Shown here: positions 1-9,663 of the stretch, one piece after another
How the letters are laid out: each line of letters opens with the position of its first letter
Numbering within the stretch: the stretch's first letter is position 1
The notes under the pieces: model-generated
Databases searched by the model: none
What the model was told of the DNA's origin: nothing
The model's input: only the letters and a program-made list of their open reading frames with translations
NCBI GenBank assembly: GCA_018105865.1
Contig: CM030836.1
Location: forward strand, 3,901,491 to 3,965,490
DNA from: Metaphire vulgaris
Taxonomy: Eukaryota; Annelida; Clitellata; Crassiclitellata; Megascolecidae
Length of the DNA: 64,000 nt
Reading direction: 5' to 3'
Position numbers and translations under genes: made by a program

Positions 1-477
1 CCGGGGCCCTCGTGAATCGTGTGCTTTTGTCCCTTTGCTAGATGGAATCATTCATCAGTTGCTTCAATCGTTTGCATCCCTGGATTTTGAGTCGTTTCAG
101 GCAACTTCGCCCTAACGAAGACTATCGGAAGGCTTTCCTCGCACGTCACAGAATTCACCGACGTCTTGATCGTTGCAACGCCCCCGGTTTTCCCTTCATC
201 CTCCTTTATTCTGCTGTCATCGACATCGTCGACGTCGTAGCATTCGAACGCGTTTTGTGACGTCGTACGGCAGACGTAATTCGAAACCGAATGCGACTGT
301 GACGTCACGCTGGGGCGACTCTGAGCGCAAATGGGGGGTTCAAATATTTGATTTGTGACGACTACGGGAGAGGGGTTTCTATAAATGTAACATCACATAA
401 TACTAAATATTAATATTATTACCGTAATGCTATGTTACCGCAAAGTTGAACGTATTTTACACTTATAATTCGTTTTA
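1..477. other. CpG-containing unassigned sequence
   Basis: No recognisable gene. The first ~360 bases are richer in CpG than most of the window, and open frames overlap on both strands (42-260 plus, 48-308 minus); neither resembles a family I know. A perfect CRE palindrome (TGACGTCA) lies at 300-307, with related TGACGTCG at 262-269. From 361 the sequence becomes AT-rich. It could be part of a TE 5' end or a first exon; neither can be shown. Confidence 0.3.
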
Positions 478-667
478 AAAAAATTACGGCTCCAGGATTT
501 GGCAAGTGGGGGCGTTGCCGAGTTGGGGTGGCAACTTCTAATCATGGGGGCCTACTGTTTGTTGTTAGGTATGTAGTATTAAGTAAAGGGTCCCAACAGG
601 GGGCACTGGGGGGCAGGCATTCAATAGGGGCACGGAACCCCCGGGCCTCCCTGTGGAGCCGCCACTG
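478..667. mobile_element. Probable hAT-type MITE, left end degraded
   Basis: The right end reads GGAGCCGCCACTG at 655-667, the inverse of a hAT terminus of the form CAGTGGCGGCTCC. The left end near 487-494 keeps CGGCTCCAGG but has lost the leading CAGTGG. The interior is G-rich. The CAGTG...CACTG form is known from hAT elements. No clean 8 bp target duplication could be assigned, so the left boundary is approximate. Confidence 0.45.
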
Positions 668-1270
668 ATTAAGGTGCTATTGCTCGACATTTGTGTTTGA
701 AAAATATCAAGTGGACAGTTTATTGGATGACATCAATCGTGTTTTCAATAAGGCATAGGGGCTGTCCATTAATTATGTCAACAATTTGTGGACAATTTTT
801 TACACCTCCCTGGGATATTTTGACACCCTCCTAACACCGCCAACACCACGACCACCTCAATTTGAGGTCGACATCCCCCAAATTTTGGTCATATGACAAT
901 GGTATGGATACAAAATGGATACTATAATTAGATCTGATGAACATTCCCCCCCCAAATGGAGGACATCACCTCCCCAAACTTTTATTGTCGGATGACCTTT
1001 TTGTCAGCCTTTTTCGGGGGAAAGACTTAAAAATTCCGACACCCCCGCCCCAGATTTTCCCGGACCCCCGTATTCAAAATCCTAGAAATAACACTGCCCC
1101 CTCCCCCTTGTCATCAACTGTCAACTTTCAGTTACCCCACCCCAATAACTATCTCAACAACTTCCCCCCACCAAGATGAATGACAGGTCCCAATAACAAA
1201 TTTATATAAAAAAATTAAAAGGGAATGATATAACTCTGACTTAATACTTCTGTATCCGTCCCATTCAACC
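668..1270. other. No gene recognised
   Basis: AT-rich in places and C-rich around 940-1,170, where poly-C runs give short spurious open frames. GGGGCTGTCCATTAATTATG at 760-779 resembles ends of small DNA elements but has no partner that I can find. Nothing else supports a call. Confidence 0.3.
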
Positions 1271-1271
1271 A

Positions 1272-1432
1272 GAATGGCCGCTAACAATGGAGGTGCTATT
1301 TTTAGCCTACGCGCTACTGGCTTCACGCAGCATGGTTAGAAATGACGTAATGCCGTCTCCTCTAATACTAACTCCATGGACACGGTCGACCACGACTTCC
1401 GGTAGCGCCATTTTGGCTGCTCGCACGTGTCG
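1272..1432 (+). promoter_or_regulatory. Promoter-like cluster: YY1-like, ETS and E-box motifs
   Basis: ACTTCCGG (ETS consensus) sits at 1,395-1,402. Five bases later GCCATTTTGGC (contains the YY1 core CCATTTT) sits at 1,407-1,417, and CACGTG (E-box) at 1,424-1,429. Upstream are a second YY1-like AATGGCCGC near 1,273 and TGACGTAA near 1,344. Such clusters are typical of TATA-less housekeeping promoters, but no open reading frame or splice signal follows. The downstream neighbour is the 3' end of a LINE, so promoter function is inference only. Confidence 0.25.
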
Positions 1433-1477
1433 GGTACGTGCTTCGGTACTTTCCCGTTATCCGGACCCCACTGAAGA

Positions 1478-1545
1478 AATGCTTAGAAATGCTTAGAAAA
1501 CAGAAGAGATATTAAGAAATGCGTGGAGAAATGCTTAGAAAACAG
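1478..1545. repeat. Short degenerate tandem repeat
   Basis: Four imperfect copies of AGAAATGCTTAGAAA-like units lie between the promoter-like cluster and the LINE tail. Too short and degenerate to classify. Confidence 0.5.
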
Positions 1546-1841
1546 TTATGTGTATAATAAAGTTACATTTGAGATATTGGTGGCCAAAAATCCTTCACCG
1601 CACCGCTTCCAGTGGAAGTGATCATCGGGATTCATCGCATTAAATTTAACGTACTGACGCCATTTTTTCTTGTTGCGCCAGGGATCATCGTCACCGGAAT
1701 AGTCACGCATTATTATAATACAACCAACTTTACCAAAAATATATCTTTTTAATTTATTTATTTATTTATTTCATTCAAGACAATTTCTATAGCGCCGTGC
1801 ACTAGGTTAAGGCCTACGACAAGGGCGCTGCACACACTTAG

Positions 1842-3665
1842 TCAACCATAACCTAAACTAAAAAGGTGCGTCTTTAGTTCTCTCAGGAACAGTCCAGCAG
1901 AGTTGGCCTCAGTCACTGCAGTCGGCAAGGCATTCCAAAGCAATGGGTTCCCGCGAGAGAAGGACCTGTCTCCGAACTTCGGAGTCTGTGACGGAGGCGG
2001 AACGAGCAGTAGGACACGATGGCCGGAGCGAAGTGCCGACCTCCGTGCGTTCGACGTTGATCTTAGGACCAGCTCAGCCAGGTACTGTGGACAGTGCGGG
2101 TCATTTAACGCTCGGAAGGTGAGCCAGCAGCGCTTATGGATAATGCGCTCCCGGGCTCGAAGCCAGTGCAGCTGATCACGCAGTAGGGGGGTCACATGGG
2201 CTCCCCAGGGGCTGCTGAAAACGACCCGAGCAGCTGTATTGAGCACGGATTGCAGACGATTCAACTTTCCATCGGGGAGGCCCAGCAACACGCTGTTGCA
2301 ATAGTCCAGCCTGGGCAGAACAAGGGCGCGCACAAGGTGCACTGCCCCGCTGATCGGAAGATGCCGGCGCACTGACCTAATCCTCCGTAGGTGGTAGTAG
2401 CAGCCGCGGACAACATTACCGATATGTTCCTCGAACGACGTCTCATCGAGTAGTACTCCCAGGAGTCGTAGGCACTTTGAGGGGACGACGGTCACATCAC
2501 CCAGCGTGAACGGTGAATGGCTCAGAAGATGCTTCCTCCTGGGGGTGCACATCCACAGGAACTCGGTCTTGGCCGGGTTAAGGGCCAAGCGGTTCTCCTC
2601 CGTCCACATGATGATCGCCATGATGCAATCGAGGAAGCGAAGTTTAAGTCTTTCCATGTCGGCAGGCAGGCAGGAAGAATACAGTTGCACGTCATCCGCG
2701 TAGCCGTGCATGGTCTGTCCGAACGCGATAGCGATTTTCATCAAACCCGCTATGAAGAGAATGAACAGCAGAGGGCCGAGAACCGACCCCTGTGGAACAC
2801 CATGCTGATCAATTCGCTTTTCCGACGTTTGACCGCCGCACCGGACCGATTGCGTCCTATCACTGAGGTAGCTCTCAAACCAGCTGAGGACCCGACCCCT
2901 GAGGCCGTATAAATTCTCCAGCCGCTGGATAAGAATCCGGTGATCCACCGTATCAAACGCAGCGGAGAGGTCAAGAAGGCAGAGGAGAGCCACCCTGCCA
3001 TTCGCAACCGCATCCACAACGTCATTGAATATCCTCAGCACGGCGGTTTCAGTGGAATGCCCACGGCGATACGCTGATTGATCACGAGGCATCAGTCCGT
3101 TAGCGTCTAAAAATTCGACCAGCCGCTTGCTGACAATCCTCTCCAGAAGCTTGGAAAGGAATGGCAGGTTTGACACTGGTCGGTAGTTTGACGTTTCTTG
3201 AGGGTCAAGTCCTGGCTGTTTCAGTAGTGGCGTGACAGTTGCATGTTTCCACTTCGACGGAACTTCGCAAGTCTCTAAGGAAGCGATCATGAGCGCTTTC
3301 AGAGACGGGGCTAGGACCACCGCCGAGTCCTTTAGCAACCACATCGGCAGAGGGTCTGCAGAGCACTGTTTATTCGGAGACGCGCGCACTATGCGGAGCA
3401 CCTCCTCCTCCGTCGGTGCCCGAAACGCCATGAGATGCGGCCCATCGTAGGCCTCGAAGGTTGCCGGTCCCGCAGACGCCGTCCTCTCCCGTATTCCTTC
3501 AATCTTTCCATCAATGTACCGATGGTACTCTTCCGGGCTGAATGCAGGACAGGGAGCCATCGCAGGAGTGCATTTTCCCAGTAGGGTTTTCAGCGTCTTC
3601 CAGGTCTCCTTCGAGTCGGACTCCCTGGTGAGCAGCAACTGCTTCCAGTATTCCCTACCTTTCAA
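1842..3665 (-). pseudogene. L2-like reverse transcriptase domain (607 codons)
   Basis: Copies the element RNA at the nicked target. Recognisable in order: NYRPVSNLPFLSKLLERIV; the Q-S-A-Y-R-x-G-H-S-T-E-T-A motif; [13 protein letters not shown] (motif A, first catalytic Asp); GVPQGSVLGPLLF (motif B); YADDVQLYS (motif C, the catalytic YADD); and the C-terminal P-P-P-S-(Q/K)-T-P-K-F-G-D-R-S-F-S-R-G-N-P-L-L-W-N region typical of this group. No stop interrupts these 607 codons. The start shown is only the first Met after a frameshift: upstream protein continues in another minus frame from 3,668. Catalytic residues are all present. Confidence 0.85.
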
Positions 3666-3667
3666 TC

Positions 3668-4930
3668 TTACAAGGGACCTCCTTGCTTGAGGGTAGTCCT
3701 CCAGGCCTCAAGGGCCACAGCCTCGTTGGCTGAGCCCCTGGACCTACCATAGGCCCTCTCAGCTCTCCGCGCCTCCCGACGCGCCAGACGGCACTCATTG
3801 TCATAAAACGGGCAGAAATTCCTGACCCTGACTGTCTTCTCGACCACCGGTGCCAAGTCATCCAGGATGCCATTGATCACCGTGTCATAGCACTCCGCAA
3901 GATCAGAGGCGGACTTTCCAGGAGCGACCGGCAAGCAAAGCGCTGACTCCTCAAGACGAGTGATGAACAGATCGCGTTTGAAGCCACTCCAGTCCCTCCT
4001 CTTAACCGCCTTGTACTCCGGAGGAGGGCGCACCGTCCATGTTGACCAGCGCACCAGCAGGTGGTCAGACAGCCCAGTCTCGTCAACCGTGATTCGGCAG
4101 GGTTCCGAGTCCCCCGATCCGATGACTACATCCAGGAGGCCACCCAGGACGTGGGTCGGTTCAGTCACTCGCTGCACCAGGTCAAACTCATTGAGAATCT
4201 GGAGAAGTTTCCTACTGGCCGCGTCATCTGGCCTTTCCAGGTGGACGTTCAGGTCCCCCACCACATAGAACTGGCATTTGTAGGTCGCCAACGACTCAAG
4301 GAGTGATGCAAATTCTGCAAAAAACTGCTCACACGTGTTTCGGGACCCTGGGCGATAGATTGCTACTAGAATGAAGGGTCCAAACACCCCTCCTACCCGG
4401 CAGCACAGATGCTCGAAAGTGGAGGGCGTTAAGTTAGTTCTCAGCCTCGCAATGTTGATTCCTGATCTATGGACGATCGCCAGACCTCCATGGTTCACGA
4501 AGTTCATCTCCATTAGCTTGGCGTCTTCAGCAATGGGACGCGCCGCCTCGACGACGCACAGGCCGTGGCTTTGCAGCCGCTTGATGGCTGCCGAGTCGGA
4601 GTCTACATGCCACGTCTCAGAAAGAATAAGCATATGCAACTGGTAGTACTCGATAAGATCCAGGACGTTCTCTGTCTCATTGTTTATCGACCTGATATTC
4701 AGAAGACCGAGGTTCGCCGCACGGACTTGAGGGACGAGATGCCGCTGTATTATCGGACAAAGCAGGGCAGACCGTCGACCCAGGCCGTTTGCACCATGCT
4801 TTAGTGGAGCAGCAGTGAGTCGAGGAATACAGACAGACAGAGCAGATGGCGGACGCCGGGTTGTCGACGAAGGAAGTCTATCACGGTTGAAGTCAGTGTA
4901 GATAAACGCACCATTCTCGATTGGCACCAA
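3668..4930 (-). pseudogene. L2-like AP-type endonuclease domain (420 codons)
   Basis: The endonuclease nicks target DNA to start reverse transcription. Seen: LGLLNIRSINN and LILSETWH near residues 75-110 (the SETW motif with the catalytic Glu), VVGDLNVHLERPDD (GDxN motif) in the middle, and TGLSDHLLVRW (SDH motif) further on. It ends at a stop after a frame change next to the reverse transcriptase. A short out-of-frame piece (3,655-3,873) appears to bridge the two, so one indel is the simplest explanation. Endonuclease and RT were presumably one ~1,030-residue protein. Confidence 0.85.
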
Positions 4931-5123
4931 CTTCGGTCGGACAGACGGACACGTCTCCGGCCTGATCTCTTTCCGCGGTAGTGACGAACTCGACGCTGGG
5001 TCTCACAGAGTCTAAGAATTCCGAATTCGCACAGTAAATCAACAACGCAAGGTTCAGGACGATCACCGTGAGAACAAGCCAGCAGCTCTGTCCACGAATA
5101 ACGTACCGTTCGCATAATCTCAA
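4893..5123 (-). pseudogene. N-terminal piece of L2-like protein with hydrophobic segment
   Basis: A 76-codon frame directly upstream of, and overlapping, the endonuclease frame. Residues ~13-33 form a continuous hydrophobic stretch (WLVLTVIVLNLALLIYC) long enough to cross a membrane, followed by a polar linker. Its end overlaps the endonuclease start in another frame, so a second indel may separate them. I do not know a membrane segment as a standard part of L2 proteins; it may be chance, an ORF1 remnant, or 5' UTR read by accident. Confidence 0.35.
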
Positions 5124-5127
5124 ACAC

Positions 5128-5564
5128 AGTAGTCTAGTCGAGAAAAAACGTAGCGGTGCATAGTCAGGCGACGGCCATATTGAACAACGGTGAAATTCGA
5201 AATGATAACGGTGTTGACGTAGAGATCGCTCCGATCCTGCTAAATTTCGCCGTAAACACTCAAATTTCGATCAAACTGGCGCTAAATTCGGATTCACTGT
5301 CGGACTATACGAATTATTGTGCATCGCGAGAAGCATAGCGAAAGAGAAAACCGATAAAATAACAATAAATCGCACGATCGGAGTTTTCTTGGCAGCCACC
5401 CGCGGCGCCACCTACCGACCTGAACTCTGAACAATGTTGATTGGAAGATATGTGAATCTTTCCATACCCACAACTTACACCAGATCCTTGGTGTAAAATG
5501 ATACAACTTCATTCAGACTGAGGAAATTAACAAACTCAATAGTCAAACCAAGCTAAGCTCAAAA
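5128..5564. other. Possible LINE 5' UTR; no gene
   Basis: Sequence upstream (in LINE sense) of the L2-like coding region. It has moderate CpG content and no convincing open frame. It may be 5' UTR of the neighbouring element, whose 5' boundary I cannot place. Confidence 0.3.
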
Positions 5565-5815
5565 GTAAGTTCACGTTGACTTGGACTTTTCGGCCATGTA
5601 GCAAGGCTGCCAGAATACACCGCAGCAGCAGCTGCCCTCCGCCTTGGATGTGAGATTGATAGTCATAAAGGAGAGACCACTATTTAAAAGGCCGAATCAA
5701 ATATCTCAGGATTGCAGATGAACACCTGCAGAGGCACATGAAGCTTCACAAGAACGAGAAAGATTGAAGGTGATCACAACAGCCACAACCGGCTTAGTGA
5801 ACCGGTGATGATTAT
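5565..5815 (+). pseudogene. LINE C-terminal remnant
   Basis: The plus strand around 5,578-5,640 reads L-G-L-F-G-H-V-A-R-L-P-E-Y-T, a pattern common at the C-termini of RTE-like and related LINE proteins (FGHV.R). It is heavily degraded beyond that. It is the host sequence into which the next hAT element inserted; the flank resumes at 8,600. Confidence 0.4.
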
Positions 5816-6394
5816 CAGTATTCAGTTATGTTAACAAGGACCGACCCCCCAAGGACGAGGATAAGGACAAGGACCACCCCCCAAGGACGAGGATAAGGAC
5901 AAGGACCAAACCCCCCAAGGACGAGGATAAGAACGAGGACCGACCCTCCAAGGACGAGGACTTACCCCCAAGCGCAAGGACTACAAGGACTGACCTCTAA
6001 GGTCAAGGATCAAGGACAAGGATCCAGTGATGTTAATCCTTGTCTGGTCCTTGTCCTTAAGGACTCATTAAGGACCAATTTGAAGTCCTTGTTCTTGGGG
6101 AGTCAGTCCTCGTCCTTATCCTCGTCCTTGGGGGTTCGGTCCTCGTCCTTATCCTCGTCCTTGCAGATCGGTCCTTGTCCTTGTAACTTAGTCCTTGAAA
6201 AGTCCTTATAAGGACCAAATTACTTGTATACCATTTTCAATTGTACTGATAATTATGTTCCAAGGTAAGAGTAGTATGTGGATTTATATTTTGGCTACAT
6301 ACTTGCTTTGAGTTACTCTAAATGTTTAGTCATTGTTTCCTTTATAATACGGTATTATTAATACCAGTTGATTCTTTAGCAGAATTCTTTGCTT

Positions 6395-6501
6395 CCTGCG
6401 ACGTCGGCTCCAGTTGAACGAGTGTTTTCGCAAAGTGGTCTCATAATTAGACCTCACCGTGTGTGCATGACTGATCAGTTGCTGGAAACACTTGTTCATT
6501 G

Positions 6502-6502
<1 letters not shown>
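6395..6502 (+). pseudogene. hAT transposase C-terminal dimerisation domain fragment
   Basis: Reading from 6,395 gives PATSAPVERVFSQSG, then L-I-I-R-P-H-R, then MTDQLLETLVH and a stop. This is the hallmark hAT C-terminal (hATC) dimerisation motif. Just upstream, L-A-E-F-F-A reads in another frame, so one indel separates them. Everything N-terminal, including the catalytic core and BED zinc finger, is missing. Family assignment is secure; function is lost. Confidence 0.9.

Positions 6503-6534
<32 letters not shown>
6502..6534. repeat. (TTA)n microsatellite
   Basis: About eleven uninterrupted TTA units directly after the hATC stop. Absent at the corresponding place in the outer copy, so it expanded after the two copies diverged. 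Confidence 0.9.
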
Positions 6535-6536
<2 letters not shown>

Positions 6537-7062
6537 ACTTGACAATTTTCTTAAGCGCAGTAAGATAGCTATAGTTGGCTAAAGTCAAAGGCGCATTTGA
6601 AATGCAGCATTGCTGTTGACTACATTATGCTTAAAGTTTTTTTGCTTGTCTAATTTTGTGATTCGAAATGAAATTGTGTTTGGTTTTTCCTTTCTGACTT
6701 TTTTGTCTGACAGAGGTTGGTCCTTGTCCTTGATCCTTGGGGGTCAGTCCTTGTGGTCCTTGTGCTTGCGGGGTAAGTCCTCGTCCTTGGAGGGTCGGTC
6801 CTCGTCCTTGGGGGTTCGGTCCTTGTCCTTATCCTCGTCCTTGGGGGGTCGGTCCTTGTCCTTATCCTCGTCCCTGGGGGGTCGGTCCTTGTTAACATCA
6901 CTGCAAGGATCGACCTCTGTCAAAGAAAAAATCAGAAACGAAAAAACAAAAAAATCAATTCGAATGATCGAATCACAAAATTAGAAAAGCAAAAAATTAT
7001 ATTGTAAAAAAGTATGTTGTAAAACATAATCTAGTCAACAGCAATGTTGCATTTCAAATAAA

Positions 7063-7175
7063 CAAGTGTTTCCAGCAGCTGATCAGTCATGCGCGCACGC
7101 ATGAGGTCAACCCAGTAATTATGAGACCACTTCGCGAAAACACTCATTCAACTGGAGCAGACGTCGCAGGGAAAC
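7063..7175 (-). pseudogene. hAT dimerisation domain fragment in outer copy
   Basis: The minus strand reads PATSAPVE, an in-frame stop, VFSRSGLII, then a frame change, then R-M-T-D-Q-L-L-E-T-L-V. It is the counterpart of 6,395-6,502 but more damaged, which fits the outer copy being the older insertion. Confidence 0.85.
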
Positions 7176-7531
7176 AAAGAATTCTGCTAAAGAATCAATT
7201 CCTCTACTGGTATTATAAAGGAAACTCCTCAAACTGGTATTATAAAGGAAACAATGACTGCACATTTAGAGTAACTCAAAGCAAGTATGTAGCCTAAATA
7301 TAAATCCACATACGACTCTTAACTTGTAACATAATTATCCAAACAATTGAAAATGGTATACAAGTCATTTGGTCCTTATAAGGATTTTTCAAGGACTAAG
7401 TTACAAGGACCAGGACAAAGATCGATCTGCAAGGACGAGGATAAGGACGAGGTCCAAGTCCACAAGGACGAGGATAAGGACGAGGACTGACTCCCCCAGG
7501 ACAAGGACAAGGACTTCAAATTGGTCCTTAA

Positions 7532-8543
7532 GCCTTTAAAGGGGTAATTACATTTTTAAAGTCATCCCCCCACAGGGTAATTAATTTTTGGAAAAGGCGT
7601 TCGTATGAAAACGTGAACATATACGTTATAAACTTACTATATTTCAGGCTATATAGAAGCTAGAAAGATGTGGTTTGCACCGTTGTTGAGCATTTTTATT
7701 GCTATTTCTATCCATCCGTGCCAAAAGAAAAAAAATTGGGGGTAGGGACCATTCTACACCCTAAAATCGGACTCCTCCCCAACATTTTGTTCAAATTTTG
7801 TTCAAAGCTCACTAGCAAAACGTCTTCAGCGGTAACCCCCCAAATGTGAGCGAGAAAGTGGTAGGGAGGTGTAATTGGAATAGAATAGTGCAAAAATTTT
7901 GAAGATTGGAGCCAATTTGTGGTAGTTATGACTTTTCATATCCTAGTACCCATTGCTCGCTGAAATGACAATTACGCGAACAGATTTTCAATCTGAAAAA
8001 CCGAACAACTCAGTATATTTCAGGCTATATAGAAGCTAGAAAGATGCGGTTTGCACCGTTGTTGAGCATTTTTATTGGTCTTTCGAACCATCCGTGCCAA
8101 AAAAATTTGGGGGGTAGGGTCCACTCTACACCCTGAAATCGGACCATCTCCGACAAAAAATTTCAGCGGTGACCCCCCAATTGTGAGCGAGAGAGTTTTA
8201 GAGGAGTGTAATTGCAACAGAATAGTGCAAAAATTTTGAAGATCGGACCATATTTGGCGTAGTTATGATTTTTCTAGCTCCGGGCTTGAGATGTTTCTTA
8301 TGCATTTCCCAGCCTTGGTCACTATACAGCCAATATCCCTTGCATATATATTCAACAATATCGAAAACGATGCTGCCATCTATCGAATGGATGGTAACTA
8401 AATCGATTGCTGCTTTGGATTGATGTAAAAATGTTATGTCCGGGATACACACATGCTTATCTTGCGCACCGTTTATAAACGGCAACTCCCGTTTGGATAT
8501 GATTTTCCGCCGCCGTTTATAAACGGCGATGTCCAGTAAAAGG
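7532..8543 (+). mobile_element. TTAA-target element copy 1 (1,012 bp, piggyBac-like MITE)
   Basis: Flanked by TTAA at 7,528-7,531 and 8,544-8,547. The inner hAT copy carries the same host sequence without this insert (RC of 6,050-6,085: AATTGGTCCTTAATGAGTCC), so the empty site is visible in the window. Inside are two direct copies of a ~350 bp unit (7,640-7,960 and 8,010-8,280) with the hairpin-forming GGGTAGGGTCCACTCTACACCC type segment. Near the right end are palindromes such as CCGTTTATAAACGG. No transposase. TTAA duplication and C-rich ends fit piggyBac; Kolobok also uses TTAA and cannot be excluded. Confidence 0.85.
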
Positions 8544-8599
8544 TTAAGGAGTCCTTAAGGACAAGGACCAGGAAAAGGATTAACATCACTGATGATTAT

Positions 8600-9289
8600 G
8601 CTGATGATCTGGCTTAAGGTCAAAATAGTGGATGCAAACAAGCTTCCTGGACTACTTACTGGTACACTTCAACTCTTCCAACAAGTCTTACTGTTTATGC
8701 TTTAGTGCATAATCCACGCTCAATATATCTGACCTGATTTAAATGTGTGGATGTTCATATCGGGGTATATTCAAGTACGAAAGAAATTGAATAATGTATG
8801 TTATAAACTATAATAAGAATTCATCAAAGGTGGATAATCTAACAACTTTAATGTTCAGAATAGTAAAGTACTAAAGTCCTTAAAATTATGAGATCATGAT
8901 GTCAAATTCTAATAAAACACACATTCTACAAGATATTTATATCATGAAATGAATGGTCACAAATGAAACTATGAATTAAATGCTTTCTATCTGAATTAAA
9001 TGCCTTCTATTGCAGAACTTCAGTGTCTGTGTCGATGAGCTTGCAGGTGTAAATTGCCAAACGTATTAATTCGTCTGCCTTCTTCAAACTGGTAAAAGCA
9101 ACACAAATTGTTAGAGCTTTATATTTCTCACAAATGCAACAAAAGTCATGGATTAGCGAGCTACAGTACTTATTTGTGCACCGCAATGGGTTGTGCATAA
9201 TTCTAAATTTGAGAAAAATTGTCACGAAAATGCAAGGCATGAATTACACTTAAACCAGTGTCTGGAAGCAACAATATAAATGACTATAA
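8600..9289. other. Mostly unassigned; possible small minus-strand frame
   Basis: 8,592-8,615 reads GATTATGCTGATGATCTGGC, which could encode D-Y-A-D-D-L, a reverse transcriptase motif, from the LINE interrupted by the hAT. A 77-codon minus frame at 9,007-9,240 has several cysteines but matches nothing I know and has no clear splice sites. The rest is AT-rich. Confidence 0.3.
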
Positions 9290-9388
9290 AGGGCTAGATT
9301 TTAAAGGCCAAGCGTATAAGAATAAGCAGCTACTGTTGACTATTTCCAAAGCGCTATATAAATCCACGAGATTTTACTTACTTACTGT
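9290..9388 (+). mobile_element. L2-like 3' tail fragment
   Basis: AAGAATAAGCAGCTACTGTT followed by AAAGCGCTATATAAATCC and ending in TTAC repeats. The same 3' UTR follows the L2-like reverse transcriptase at 57,725-57,832, so this is a 5'-truncated copy of that family. Confidence 0.75.
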
Positions 9389-9611
9389 ACATCCTAGCAT
9401 CGACACATTCAAATACTTGAAGACTAGCATATGCGGGTTATATTCGTGTGTGGCTTATGCTGGGATGTTGGAACCTTCGTAATTTTCCACGGGTTATACA
9501 CATATGCGGGTTATATACTTGTGCTGGTAATAATCGTGCAGACGGTACAACCGAAAAAGTCCTTAGAGCATCAAACTTGATTACTTGCAGATTTGCAAAA
9601 ATCAAAGAAAC

Positions 9612-9635
9612 CACACACACACACACACACACACA
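9612..9635. repeat. (AC)n microsatellite
   Basis: About eleven uninterrupted CA units. Confidence 0.9.
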
Positions 9636-9663
9636 ATCGGAGAAGATCCTATCATGCCAGCTG

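Larger units (their letters stand above)
1752..5127 (-). mobile_element. L2-like non-LTR retrotransposon, nearly complete
   Basis: Minus-strand LINE. In transcript order it has a short N-terminal coding piece, an apurinic/apyrimidinic-type endonuclease, a reverse transcriptase, a short 3' UTR containing GGCGCTATAGAAATTG, and a tail of AAATA units (TTTA repeats at 1,752-1,770 on the plus strand). The 3' end matches those of other L2-like pieces in this window. The coding region is split by a frameshift near 3,665, so this copy is probably immobile, but it is the least damaged LINE here. The 5' limit is uncertain: the element could extend to about 5,500. Clade assignment rests on protein motifs alone. 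Confidence 0.8.
6025..6903 (+). mobile_element. Inner hAT element (879 bp) of the same family
   Basis: Ends CAGTGATGTTAA (6,025-6,036) and TTAACATCACTG (6,892-6,903) are perfect 12 bp inverted repeats. The flanking 8 bp duplication CAAGGATC (6,017-6,024 and 6,904-6,911) is perfect. The insertion lies inside the subterminal repeats of the outer hAT copy. The interior holds a transposase dimerisation tail, a TTA microsatellite and subterminal AAGGAC-type repeats at both ends. It is too short to encode a transposase, so it is a deletion derivative moved in trans. Confidence 0.95.
5816..8591 (-). mobile_element. Outer hAT element, non-autonomous, with two nested insertions
   Basis: Flanked by the perfect 8 bp duplication ATGATTAT at 5,808-5,815 and 8,592-8,599, as expected for hAT. 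The right terminus reads TTAACATCACTG (8,580-8,591). The left reads CAGT, then a 7-8 base interruption, then ATGTTAACAAGG. Subterminal sequence is built from AAGGAC/GAGGAT units. Removing the two inserts (6,025-6,903 plus one 8 bp TSD copy, and 7,532-8,543 plus one TTAA) leaves about 873 bp, essentially the length of the inner copy (879 bp), in the opposite orientation. It keeps only a broken transposase C-terminus. Confidence 0.9.

Noticed and set aside
42..308. Two overlapping frames as a 5' exon
   Set aside because: Neither has recognisable homology or convincing splice sites; the minus frame starts with GTG.
1903..2912. Plus-strand frames of 90-131 codons
   Set aside because: Antisense shadows of the L2-like reverse transcriptase.
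6610..6984. 124-codon plus frame and 83-codon minus frame of Ser/Leu/Gly or Arg/Thr/Asp repeats
   Set aside because: They are translations of the hAT subterminal AAGGAC/GAGGAT repeats and cross the element boundary.
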